Source: Chrysoperla carnea
Taxonomy: Eukaryota; Arthropoda; Insecta; Neuroptera; Chrysopidae
Assembly (NCBI RefSeq): GCF_905475395.1
Contig: NC_058338.1
Span: 75,589,435 to 75,653,434, forward strand
Reading direction: 5' to 3'
Length of the DNA stretch: 64,000 nt
The notes under the pieces were generated by a model. The model worked only from the letters and a program-made list of their open reading frames with translations, did not search any database and was not told where the DNA came from. The position numbers and the translations under genes are program-made. Of this stretch, positions 1-11,924 are shown piece after piece. The stretch's first letter is position 1, and the number at the start of each line of letters is the position of its first letter.

Positions 1-410
1 AAATTTAAAACTGGTTAACGTTTTAAATTTTTTCCTTATGAGCACAAAAAGTTAAGGTGACGAAATTATTTGTCGTCACTCGTGCCAACTTTTGATATCT
101 ATAAAAATTTTAATTTATTCACATAAAAATACTAAAATCCAAAATATCCATGAAATGATGTTGAATAACCTCCCACTAAGCCGCGAATTCGTTATGTCAC
201 CAATGTGTATACCCTTTAAGATTTTATTTTATTCGCTCATTAACTCATAGATAATTTAATGAAGTTGACGATCCAAATAAAATTTATGTCTGATATCATA
301 ATATGTAAATACAAGACATATAATATTTGCATATATCTACGTAAATTAATATACAGAATGTTTGTATCCAAATAAAATTTATAAATATTCACCATTTATA
401 TTTATTAAAG
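1..410. other. AT-rich stretch, nothing recognised
   Basis: No ORF of convincing composition, no splice-flanked coding segment and no clear repeat boundary is visible here. Confidence 0.5.
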
Positions 411-825
411 CCAACCCAGGTTTCTCAATTGGTTTTGATGACTAAATTCTTTTTCTCACCTCCGTGCAAAAAGTGTCAAGTTGCCGCTTTCTGTCTCCGC
501 CGGGGAGAAAAATAGTATACACACCACGGGTGCCAGTATAAAATGTCTCAGATCTCATGTTCATGGTCACCCGAGGCGAATTTGAGGGTGACAAACATGT
601 CTCCGCCGTGTAGAATAATCCGCCGTGCCTCCGCCGAGGAGAAAAATATACACACTATGATAGCAAGTAAAGAATGTAACGTATCTCATTTTTGTCTCCC
701 CCGAAAAAGAACATGAAATCTGAGACATTCTTTACTTTTGCTCCCTAGATGAGTAATATACTATTTATTACTTCAGGTGAAAAATTCTCACCGCACGGAC
801 AGAGAAAAGTGAAGTTGGTTTTTTG
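410..825. repeat. GC-richer foldback repeat (MITE-like)
   Basis: An island with many CTCCGCCG-type words stands out from its AT-rich surroundings. The segment AAATGTCTCAGATCTCATGT near 541-560 is mirrored by a near-inverted copy near 712-735 (ACATGAAATCTGAGACATT). The outer ends GCCAACCC (about 411) and AGTTGGTT (about 813) are also roughly inverted. I infer a non-autonomous foldback DNA element; the family is unknown. Confidence 0.5.
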
Positions 826-1659
826 ATAATCTTTAGAAGCATGCAAAATATGAAACTCCTAATTAAACAAAGATGACGTTACTTCAAAAGTGGCGCCATT
901 GTTGAGTATAGCCATATAGATTACATATAAAACTTTGTTTTGTAAGTAAGAAAGGCGCACCAAAAATCTTTGAATGCTTATATCTTCGTTTTTTAATCAA
1001 TTTTAATTCAACTTTCAAATTTTGGTTATGGTATGAAGTCTACTTACATTTTTATGGGTAATGTGGCATAAATTCAATATCAGTCATCTACCCCATTGCT
1101 GTACACGGTATACCTTACTTTGCGGATTCGAATAGAATAACATAAATGACCTTGTATACTGCACTCAGCCTCTAAAATAAATAAGGTGCTGAAATATTGT
1201 CAGCGAAAAGTAGGCAAGTGAGCAGTTACTAGCACCAACCCACCATATATATTAAAATGAAAATGAACACCCGCAGTATTTTCATCCAGTGAAAGTTACT
1301 GATGACAATTTTATGGGTCACAATAATATGATGCGATTTTGCCCTGTAACTTATAGTCAGATTAATATAATGATTAAAATGGTGTGATTGAGATAAGTTA
1401 ATGCATGCATTGGGATGATTAATAAAATGTATTGAAACGTTCTGTACATGTTATAAAATGATTAAATGTATGATTGTGTCATATCACTTGTAAAAATTTA
1501 AAAGTTCCGTAGGATAATTCCTAATAACCAATTTTAACATCTATGTACAGAACTGCAGGACATCAAACAGGGTGCAAACACGAATCTAAAGTCACGTAAT
1601 GTAAACATGTCTATGGATTATTTAGGATAATTAGGACAAAAAAACATAAAAAATAAGCT
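826..1659. other. Intergenic AT-rich DNA, nothing recognised
   Basis: No gene, RNA or repeat boundary could be supported by reading either strand. Confidence 0.45.
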
Positions 1660-2930
1660 CATTTTCAAGATACCCACAGAATCGCTATGGGAAAAAATTC
1701 GTACAGGGTTTTTAGACGATATTTCAAAAAACTACTCATGCAATGATACCTCGATTCCATCAAATTTCAAAACAAAAAAATTATTTTGTTATTGTCTCCA
1801 TTTTTTTCAAAGAGCTTTAAGAAAATTTTAATAAAAAAACACACAAATTTTTCTGTCTACGACTTGGACATTTTCATTTTGTTGCGTATTATTTACCCAA
1901 AATACAAAAATCGCCTACCTTTGACGATTGGACGAATATTTTTACAGATCTCGACAAAAATCGTGTACGATGGGTATCCAAGAGCACTTTCTTCAATCGA
2001 AACCTCAGGAACTTATCGTTCAATCGCAAATTCAAACACATTATTTCATATGTAAAATTCAAGACATAAATGCTCATTAGATGAATATTTTCGAAATATC
2101 TCCAGAATCGTTCTGAAAAAAGCATTTCGTGCAATACTTTAAACGATATCTCAAAATCTATTCACGTCAGGCCCGTGCGCAAGGGAGGGGTTTTGGCAGT
2201 GGAGGATTTACCAGCAGGCTGAGTAGGCTTGAGCCTAGGGCGGCAAAAACGAAAAGTTCGGTGATCCGCACAACGGAAATTATTTCATTACAGACTGATT
2301 CAGTTAAAGATTATAGATCGAATTTTGAACCATCGCAATAATTTATCAAGTTTAGCTTGCCTCTTTTTCAATAATATGAAAAATTTTTATTAAAACTCTT
2401 GTTCGACTTTTTGAACTAGATTATTCCATTTGGCACGATGATTCTCGTGACATCTGGATAGACGGAAAAATTCACTTAAAACACTCTATATCTGCAATAA
2501 GGATGCGTTTTCGTTTTCGATTTGCGTTCTGGCAGTTTTATCAGTGATTATCTTATTGAAAAACATTGACTATGTAGTTTACGTAATCGTTAAATGATCC
2601 TGATTTTTTTATTTTTTGGGTAAGTACCATATCCAAATTTTATCAAATTCCGAAACAATAATGTTTTTATGATTATCTCGATTTTTTCAAACCCGAAAAT
2701 ATAAAAAAATCACAAAAATCTGCTCTCTTTGTCGATTGGAAGAATATTTTTTGAGATATCAAATAAAATCTTTTATGAGGGCTGGTATCACAGAGCACTT
2801 TCTTTAGTCGATACCTGTCAGGCTCATTTAACTACTAGATGAGTATTTTTCAAGGTATCACTGTAATCGCTCCGAAATAAAAAGTTTTCGTACAATATTT
2901 TATGCGATATCTCAAAAGCTATTAACGTAA
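1660..2930. repeat. Diverged roughly 0.5-kb repeat, about three partial copies
   Basis: The tract ending at about 1770 (gatacccacagaatcgct, then gacgatatttc), the tract 1771-2165 (gaaatatctccagaatcgtt, then aaacgatatctcaaaa) and the tract 2640-2930 (aaggtatcactgtaatcgct, then gcgatatctcaaaa) share word order over their alignable length. The second and third also share 'gacgattgga/gtcgattgga' and 'agagcactttctt'. They look like old tandem or segmental copies. The interval between copies two and three contains the hAT terminus at 2197. No coding function is apparent; the ORFs in this interval are probably fortuitous. Confidence 0.5.
2197..2249 (+). mobile_element. Solo hAT transposon terminus
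   Basis: The run starting CAGTGGAGGATTTACCAGCA and continuing to the GGGCGGC motif is an almost exact reverse complement of the right end of the hAT element at 40794-41772. Similarity covers about 50 bp, well beyond the inverted repeat itself. No partner end was found nearby, so this is a truncated or decayed member of the same family. Confidence 0.8.
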
Positions 2931-2982
2931 TCGTTATATAAACCAAAATTTCTCTTTAAAAAATATTTTTGTCTTACTTTGG

Positions 2983-3165
2983 TCATTCTTCGGCCACAAG
3001 TATCGAGCAATTGGTACAGCCTGAGTCACCCCTATCGGTCCATAACTCTCCGTGCTTTTTCTTTATATATTCATCAACAAAACAGTCTTTAGCGATTTGA
3101 TCGATGAGTCTAAAATCTCCCCATACGGTATTTCCGTTTCCTGCTACAAGTCTTGTCAGTCTCAT
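2983..3165 (-). CDS. Short uncharacterised ORF (60 codons)
   Basis: An ATG-to-TGA frame encodes a 60-residue peptide starting MRLTRLVAGNGNTVWGDFRL and ending in a Cys-containing tail (SGCTNCSIL). Its amino-acid composition is balanced and its base composition is higher in GC than the flanks, unlike the Ile/Phe/Lys-rich noise ORFs elsewhere in the window. There is no signal peptide or TM segment. Just after the stop the minus strand reads AAAGTAAGAC, which could be a splice donor, so this may be one exon of something larger or a remnant of a mobile element. I do not recognise the protein. Confidence 0.25.
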   Translation of the reverse strand: MRLTRLVAGNGNTVWGDFRLIDQIAKDCFVDEYIKKKHGELWTDRGDSGCTNCSILVAEE

Positions 3166-4900
3166 TGAATTTACTTAATGTGTTTGCAAAAAACTTAATG
3201 ATAACAAAATTGCAAATACTGAACCACTAAAAGACGATGATTTCCCCAATCATAAATAACTCAAATGTTATTAAATATAAATGTTTACAATTTACATTTT
3301 ATACAATTATTATTGAATGTGTCTCCGTACAATAAATACATGGATGTGTGTAACCAAACAACATACACATACACGCTTTGTATCATGCCACAAAAGTGGG
3401 GGTCACACGTATTTTACATGCCATAATAATACATTTACTATTTACAAATATGATTGTATTCATTTCACGCATATATAGATAAAAACCCTGTATATGTGTG
3501 TTTTGATAATCGGTAACCGTATTTTGATTAATACAGAATATAGAATTAAATCGATCAAAAACAATAAAACAAAGTAAAACGATAAATTTTTTAACCCCTC
3601 GGAAATCTTTACTTTGAAATATTCTTAGTTTTTAGGAAAACTCATTATTTTTCCGATATCTGATTCCACCATTACTTTCAGCTTGTTTAAGAATTTTCTT
3701 CCATAATATGAAGATGCGTAGATTCTTCGGTTCAGACGTCTAACAAGTAGAAGATTTATTGTCTCTTCTTTCTCATTGAGCTTCTTTTTTATTAGTTGTA
3801 TGATTCAATAGTCACTTGGAAACATGACAACACAATGATTCGATATGTACAGGCCCCAATTTACCATACAGGCAGAATAGGCACGTGTTTAGAGTGACAA
3901 ATTTTGACGGAAACTTTAAAAACTTTTCGATTCTCAGAATCGAAAATAGGAATTTTAAGTGCGTAAAAGTGGTGTAAAAGGAGGTTGCAAAGTTAAATAA
4001 AAAAAGCACATTGTGAAGAATTTATTGTTTTTCACTTAAAAAATATAGTAATGACATAAAAATGGCGAAATTAAATGGTGATAAAAGTGAGGTTAGGTAA
4101 CGAGTAAACAACTGACTTTGACTAAAGCCGTTTCTAGACTAGATAATTATCTTCACTTTTTTAATTTAATGAAGAATAAAATATCAATTTATACATAGTG
4201 TACAACATTTTTTAAACTTCTAAATCCACCTGCAACATTTTATCGTATTTACAACTGAGGGGAAGGGACGTAATTTTCAGAATCAGCCTATTGGTGAAAA
4301 ATTTCTAAATCCGAACGTGGATATGCAAGAGGCTCGATGAATACTAAAAGTTCGATATGATATCATTTTTATCATTTATAAAATCTTTAAGTCCAGTATT
4401 TTCTCACTTCTTAGTTGAGTAAAATGAAGAAAAAATGTACAATGTAGATTTTTCGGAAAATATGAAAGATAAGAAAAAGTTTATATATACAAATCGGTTG
4501 AGAATTTTACGCCCAGTAACTTTGTGCTAAAAATTTTTTTCTCAAAAATGTATAGTTTTTGAGTAAATTGCAAAAATTTGTGAAAAACGTGAAAAGTTCT
4601 TTTTTTCCAAAATGAACCTTTTTTCATCCTTTCCGACACATATGTAAATTTTTATTCTGCAGGTAATAGGTTAAAACTTGGCATAGGTGGAATTGTTGCC
4701 TCCAAAACTTCAGTGATCATATGAAATTTCTTCTAAATTGATGGGCATATATATAATTTGTATATTTAGTCAATACTAGTTTAGTCAACATATATAGTGT
4801 ATTTATGACAAAAAATTGGTATTGGATTATACAATATATATCATGCATATGTATATAAAATTTTAAAATATATTTTTGCTCCCTACTCAAATAAAACCAC
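3166..4900. other. Intergenic, nothing recognised
   Basis: Low-complexity AT-rich sequence with only short, biased ORFs. It presumably includes the 5' flank of the glutathione transferase gene, but no promoter motif could be assigned with confidence. Confidence 0.4.
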
Positions 4901-5071
4901 ACTTAACTTTATATCAAAGTGCATTTCATTTCTGTTTACATACAACAAAAACAATAATTCTTGTGAAAATATAGAAATTCTTGTTCAATAGTGTTTTTGG
5001 TGGGTTTTAACAATTAACAACAAATATCAATAGTTGATTTTTGTTATAGAAAATCAAACGCTCAGGCACAG

Positions 5072-5150
5072 GTATGTAAGAAAAAATTTATTTTCTTTTT
5101 AATTGTTAATTACATTATTATTATTATTTTTTTTTTTTATTAAATTTCAG
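5072..5150 (+). other. Probable 5'-UTR intron of the GST gene
   Basis: Donor CACAG/GTATGT at 5071/5072 and a pyrimidine-rich acceptor TTAAATTTCAG at 5140-5150 lie just upstream of the GST start codon. This suggests a short leader intron. Inferred from splice consensus only. Confidence 0.6.
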
Positions 5151-5162
5151 AAAATAAACAGA

Positions 5163-8100
5163 ATGACTTTAAAAGTATATTATGATTTATTGTCACAACC
5201 ATCACGGGCATTGTTGATGTTTTTACAAGTTTCAAAAGTACCATTTGAACATCGACCGATTGCTTTAGCTGCGGGTAAACAAAAATTTATATTTACTTAA
5301 AAAAAAATTGTGCGGTCTTTTGTATTATTCCAATATTTACTTCGCAGTAAAATGTCAACAATAGTTTTCCAATAAATACCGATAATAGGTAAAATAGAAA
5401 ACTTGGATATTTTTCTGCTTAGTCATGATTAACTAGATAAATACATTTTGTAAAAATATTTAAAATTATTTGAAAATATCGCGGTGTTATTTTGTTTATA
5501 TTATTTATACAAGATACCAAAAATAAAAAGAATGTACCGCGCAATCCTCCTCCTCTTACCCTGCTAAAAATATGTTGAACAACCATAATAATAAAACTTT
5601 CAGAAAACTAGTTTTGAATTTCAAGTAGACAAAGACAGATAGTATTTTATTTATGTAATAATATTTAATTAATAGTTTTATAATATTAGAATAATATGGA
5701 TACAAAAATTTTCTCCATCTACCACAATTTTAAAACTACATAGTGACATATTTTATGACCTTGAAAAATTATAATATAAGGAATATTTTAATTTCAATTA
5801 AAATATTAAAAAATTATTTTTTATATTAAAATACAGACTGTGAGCTCATAACGAAGAGAAATTTATTCGATTATTTTTGTCTGCGTTTTCTGGCCCTTGT
5901 TGAATTAACAAAAAATAAATTTTTCAATTTTCGTGTTTTTCTAAAAAAATTTTGTCTACCGTATATGTTAAAAGAAAGTTATTGACAATTTGATACGTGG
6001 AAATTAATGACATGAAGTTGCAAATGTGTAAAAAGTTGAAAAATAGAGTGAACTTGTAAAAAACAACACCACGTCTTCTGTTGTCAATGACTTTCTTTTG
6101 ACATATATGGCAGTCAAAAAAGTCGTCGAAAACAAGAAAATTGATAAACTCGATATCAATAAATACGACACTTTAGTAAAGATTGTGACGGCCTTTAATC
6201 AATTCTTAATAAAAAATCAGACAAATGGAATCATGGAAATTTCGCTTAATTATGAGCTCACGGTATAATACCTCACTTATTTGATGTTGAATTTTATTAT
6301 TAGTTAATTAAAAAAAACGTTTTATTTTGTTTTTATAATCATTCAAGGCTATTTCCTGAATTTTATTAAGTAAGAAAATTGTAATTTATGACGTCATATT
6401 TGTTTGTAAACAATTCAGTTTATACAAAATACCTATTCACGTTTTGTAACATACAATAGGAGTGTTTGTTAGTCTATCATAAGTCATAACTTTTGCAAAT
6501 AAAAGAAAAATTAATACCTATTTTATGCAGATATCAGTGGCGGGTTTACGGAAAGGGGCGGGGTTGAACCTGACCCCCTGTATATTAATATGCCATTTTA
6601 TATCCTCCATCTCCCTGCAGGGCAAAATCCTGGATTCGTGCCTGGCAGATACGATAATATATAAACTGATTTTTCAAATAGGTACACAAAATTCAATTAT
6701 TGCCAATTTTAGCATATTGTTAGCATTTCTAATATTTTCGAATATTTTATGGATTTTGAACCAAAAAGTTATCAGTTTTATGCATTTTACAAAGAAATTA
6801 TCGTAAATTAATAAAGATATTATCTAAATATTAAAAAATAATATTTTCTAGATTTTACATTAATATAATAGCGATTTATGGCAAATTCATTTCGTTTTCG
6901 AAAATTGTCTACTTAGAACAAAAGTATTTAGAATTTTTATTAGCAAAATCTTTTATTCAAGATATTTTAATAAAAACGAGATGTTGTATGCTTTTTTTTT
7001 TAATTAACAAAACTGATTATATCTTATACTAATTACTTTCTGTAGTTAAAAATTCAGGAAAAACAATTAATTTCCATTCCATCGAAAATAGCCACTGCTC
7101 AATGCGTACATTCCATAAAAGGACTAAAAAATGGAACACAATGTTATCTACCTCAGAAATTTTCGGGTCACTAAATATTAATATAAATTCGAAAAATTTA
7201 AAATAATATAATAATCCAATATGGATGTCGGATAATTTGGCTCTATCTGAGTTTGAGTTTGTTAGCGAAAATCATAGATTAAATTTTTCTAGCATATGGT
7301 ATTTCTTTCTAAAATCCAATTTAATCTTATCTAATCCAGTCTCCAGTCAGACTGGAACTAAAAGTAAAATTCAGAAATCGAATATTCGGGAAAAAAATTT
7401 TTACAAAATCCAACTCCGATCTTGTAGGTACTTGTAGAAAATACGCAAAAAATGATTTAAAAATATTTCGTAACCTTTGTGTCATTGACTATGATTTGAT
7501 ATTAATAGCGGATGTATACTTATTTTTTGTTATGAAACAAAAAACCGGTCATATTATCATCAATCGACGTGCAATATTTCTACTTTTGTAATTATTGTTT
7601 GGGCAAAGAAGTTAGGGGCGAAGAAGAGAAGTTTGTAATTTTTGAATCAACGTAAGCGAATTATTTAAGAATTTATATCGTTGCTTTTATCTGAGTTAAA
7701 AAACCACCTTCGATTCTATTTTTTTATTCATTTTTTTCTGAAAGTTTATTAACAAGATATTTTTCATGGAATTTTCTTTAAATACGTAATTTTTCAATAT
7801 TTAAATGAAAGAACGAAGGAAAATTAATGATTTTTCATGTTCAAAACATTTGTTTTTTCATCAATCAAATTAAAATATGTTTGTTTGACTATTTTTACCT
7901 TGGAAATTTTTTTTGTTTTCAGCTTAAAAATTAAATAATAGTTAAAATTTAAGTTAACAGTGTAGATACATTAATTGGCAATCAAATCAGTAGTTATTAC
8001 TACTGGATGAAAAAACAAATGTTTTGTAAAATCATTAATTTTCCTGACTCTTTTATTTAATTGTTAAAAAAATTACGTATTTACAGAAAATTCCATTGAA

Positions 8101-11100
8101 AATATTTTTTTTGTTCTATTGTTAATTAATTTTATAAAAATAAAAAAAATGTTATCAATAAATTTTTCATGAAAAATTGCATTTAAATTCTAATTATGAT
8201 AATTCTCAAATTTTTATTATGTTGTTCCAGTTTTTATGAACTGTTATCGATTAGCAATAAAAAAGTGTTAACGATGAAATTTTTATGAAAAATTTGTTAA
8301 TACACAATTTTTTTTACATTTTATGTAAAAAACTAACCCTCTTTTCCACTCAAAAGTTGAGCTATGCGTTTCGAAGAGTGTAGAAGTCGAAAATTTAAAA
8401 AAATCATCATCGGGACTAGATTGTTCTTAGATGATCCTATCTTTTTCGATGTCTAATTCGAACCCATCTTTTAACCATCTTTTAAATTACCATGAATTTT
8501 CTCTGAATGTATAAGAACGGTGAATGAAAAAAACAGCAGAAACTGTTGAGACTTTTTCGCCGTTCTAATTAACCCTCTGCGTTAATTCTTTTATAAAACT
8601 GAACGAACAGAATGTTTGAAACATCAAAAATAGATTCAACAGGTTTAAAACCCTTACAATAAGACCTGCATCGCCAGTAAGTCTTTCGATGTCCAAAGAA
8701 GCCCTGCTAGCAAAATTTTAATCAATTTTTTTAATTTATCGCAATTTATGCAAAAAAATTTAAAAAAACAAAATTTTTACAATAAAAAATTTCTAAAAAC
8801 TTTCTATTAATGACTTAACATAAAAATAGAGTGACAGACACACCTCCAAGTATAATTACTATAAAATTATTCCTAACTTAATTTGGACCAATAATTTGGT
8901 ATTAACTGACGTTTGAACTGGCCTTTACATATTAATCACACTGTTAACTATTCTTCCTTATTTGTAAATTTTTTGTGTACCCTTCAAATGTCATTCTATT
9001 ATTTCAAAAATGCTTTATATTGTCAATAAAATATAAATTGATAAGGTTTTTATCAAAAAACTATTTTATATAAAACAAATTATTAATTAAGAATTTGTTT
9101 AACGATTGGAACTTTAAATATGTACAAGGGGCATCATTTCAATCAATACATTCAAAAATCTTCTAAAATACACCAGCTATTAAAATTTAATTCAGTCGAC
9201 TCAAGCTTAAAATCGATAAGACAAAATCACTCATGACTCAATTTAATCGAGAGATACCTTGAAAATCGAAAATAGGCCGTAGCATGTACAGCCGCAATCT
9301 CTGTTGTTCTTGACAACTTTTATCTAAATGATTTTCTGTAATTGTCATATTTTCTTTCAAATAAAAAAAATTTTTTTTTTTGATTATTTAAAGCAAAGTT
9401 TCTCAAACTTATTACGTCTATATATATAGTCCACCCCGTGAATCAATTATTTTTCAGCGCCCCAAAGCGTGTTATATCGGTCTTATTCTATTACATTTAT
9501 TCTATACAAATTTACCATACCGCCATCCTACAGGCCACCAGCGAACCTCCAGGAGGACTTTATCACCCAATTTGAGAAAGACTGATTTTAAGTATTTTTC
9601 TATTTCTTGTCAATTACTGTTAGGAACTTAAGTTGACTCTTAAATAACCCCGACGAATTACATTAATTAAGATGCCAGAAAAAGCTGTCCACTCAAATAA
9701 TTTTTTTCTGAACCGAACTTATAATAGCTGGATATATCGATTAAAATCACACACGTAGTATGTTGCTATGAATAAAAGTATTGAGACTTCGCTTGGCAGG
9801 TTACATTGTTTTCTTGCTAATTTGCTACATCCTATGATAAGTTTGTTATCAAAAACTACTTTAAAAATAATTTAGAATTTATTTCATGTTTGGAACTTTA
9901 TATGGTTGTATAATTGTAGGTAGTCACTTAGCTATTTTCTTGTCATTTTTTCATAAAGGCGTTGTGGCATACTTAACAGTTACTAGAAGCTTGTATGTTA
10001 GTCCAAGCGGAAAAGCACAAAATACTATATATTGCATGCAATTTATAAAGCTAATTTTCAAACCAAATTGAAAATGATGTATTTAATAGACGGGACATTT
10101 TTTCAGTTCCAAATTGCTTAAAATAATTTTTTTTTTTTAAATCCAAAACTTACATTTTATGATATACTAAATATTATTTTAAAATTAATCTAAATTTTTT
10201 TATTGTTGGCTTAGAAGAATTCTTTGTTAAAACGTAATTCGTGACATAACATAAAATATAGTTGTCACAAATGACGATATTACAATTGATTAACAAATGC
10301 AAAAATGTTTTGCTCGCCATTCGACAAAACGGTACAAATATCCGATAGCCGACACCCCAATATTCATAAGCCTCATATTTAAAACTTAGGTTGTAAAACT
10401 ATTGCTAGACAACCTAAGGATTAATAATAATAATAACAAGTGAAAACAAACAATTGACTGAATTAATTGTTGAAATACCATGCATTGTCAGTGTTGATTT
10501 CTTTATCACATAACACATACATAAGTGATATTCAAGTATGGTACATACTATAAAATTTCCGTCTAATTGGCGCCCTCACGGGTAAACAGTGGTGTTTACG
10601 AAAAAATGTTTCAAGCAAAAGTTGTTTATTTTTTGATAAGGAACATTTTTTACATTTAAACTTTTGTTCTATTTCTAACGGTTTACAAGATGGATCCTAC
10701 GGACCCACGAACCAATTGACCTATGATGCTCATTTACGAACTCGACCTCACTTTTTACGTCCTGAGTACGCTGTAAAAATTTCAGCTCGATATCTTTTTT
10801 CGTTTTTGAGTTATCGTGTCCACAGACGGACGGACGGACGGACTGACAACCGGAAATGGACTAATTAGGTGATTCTATGAACACCTATAGCAAAATTTTG
10901 TGCGTGGCATCAATATTTTTAAGCGTTACAAATTTGGGACTAAACTTAGTATACTTTGCATATTACATATATGCATGGTATAAAAATGTTTAAGATTAAT
11001 AATAATAAAAATGCTCTTAACAATTGTCTCCTGAATTGCTTTTGGTTCTTGGACATGTTGTTATAAAAAGGATCTCAATTCAGCGTGCCTTTTGGCAAAG

Positions 11101-11884
11101 CCCATCTCGAGCATTTTCCATTGAGCTCTGTCACGAGCCACTTTAACCTAAGGATTACGTTAACACAATTTTTTACTTGTGGCAAATAATTCCAAAAAAA
11201 CATTAGGTTTTGCGTATAAATAAAAAAGAAATATATTGATTTTATTTAACGTTTTGTCATCTGTTGACAAAAAAGAACCCTTAGAGGTATTATCGTGCAT
11301 GAATATACTTCGAAACTGAGAAACAATATTTTAGCAGAGACACATATTTAGCTAGCTGAATCAATAGTATATTCTGATCCAATAAGGGCTGCGGCCCTGA
11401 TCTGCCCTCCCTTCGATACCCCAATGTTCTCGTGCGGGTCTCATTCCTAATCATTTTCAGCTTTCATATCAAATTAAAGGACTCGTTAACAAGAAAAAAT
11501 ATATAAAAAAATTTTTAGTATAATTTTTCTTAACAATGTAGAACTCTAATTCGCACTTGAGCAAGAATTTTAGAACTATTCTAAAAATTATAAGGTTCCG
11601 CTTCGCACCTTATGTAAAGAACGAATTAAACTAAATAAAAAACTAGTGTTTCTTTCAAAAAATATCCTAGATTCGCACCTGGAAATACACTTCAGTATAG
11701 AAATATGAAAGTTATAACACTTGTAAATACACTATCATACCATACGGTATTATTATGAAGTTTTAATTACATATAACTACACTTGATAAAAAATATTGAC
11801 TTGTTTACATTTTGTATTTATTTTTAGATTATTATTTTATTGCAGATTTACAGTGTTGTGTTTATTTATTGGCATTTTTATAAA

Positions 11885-11924
<40 letters not shown>

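Noticed and set aside
1100-1140. 'gcggattcgaatag' as a possible tRNA T-arm
   Set aside because: No acceptor stem, D-arm or anticodon arm can be built around it.
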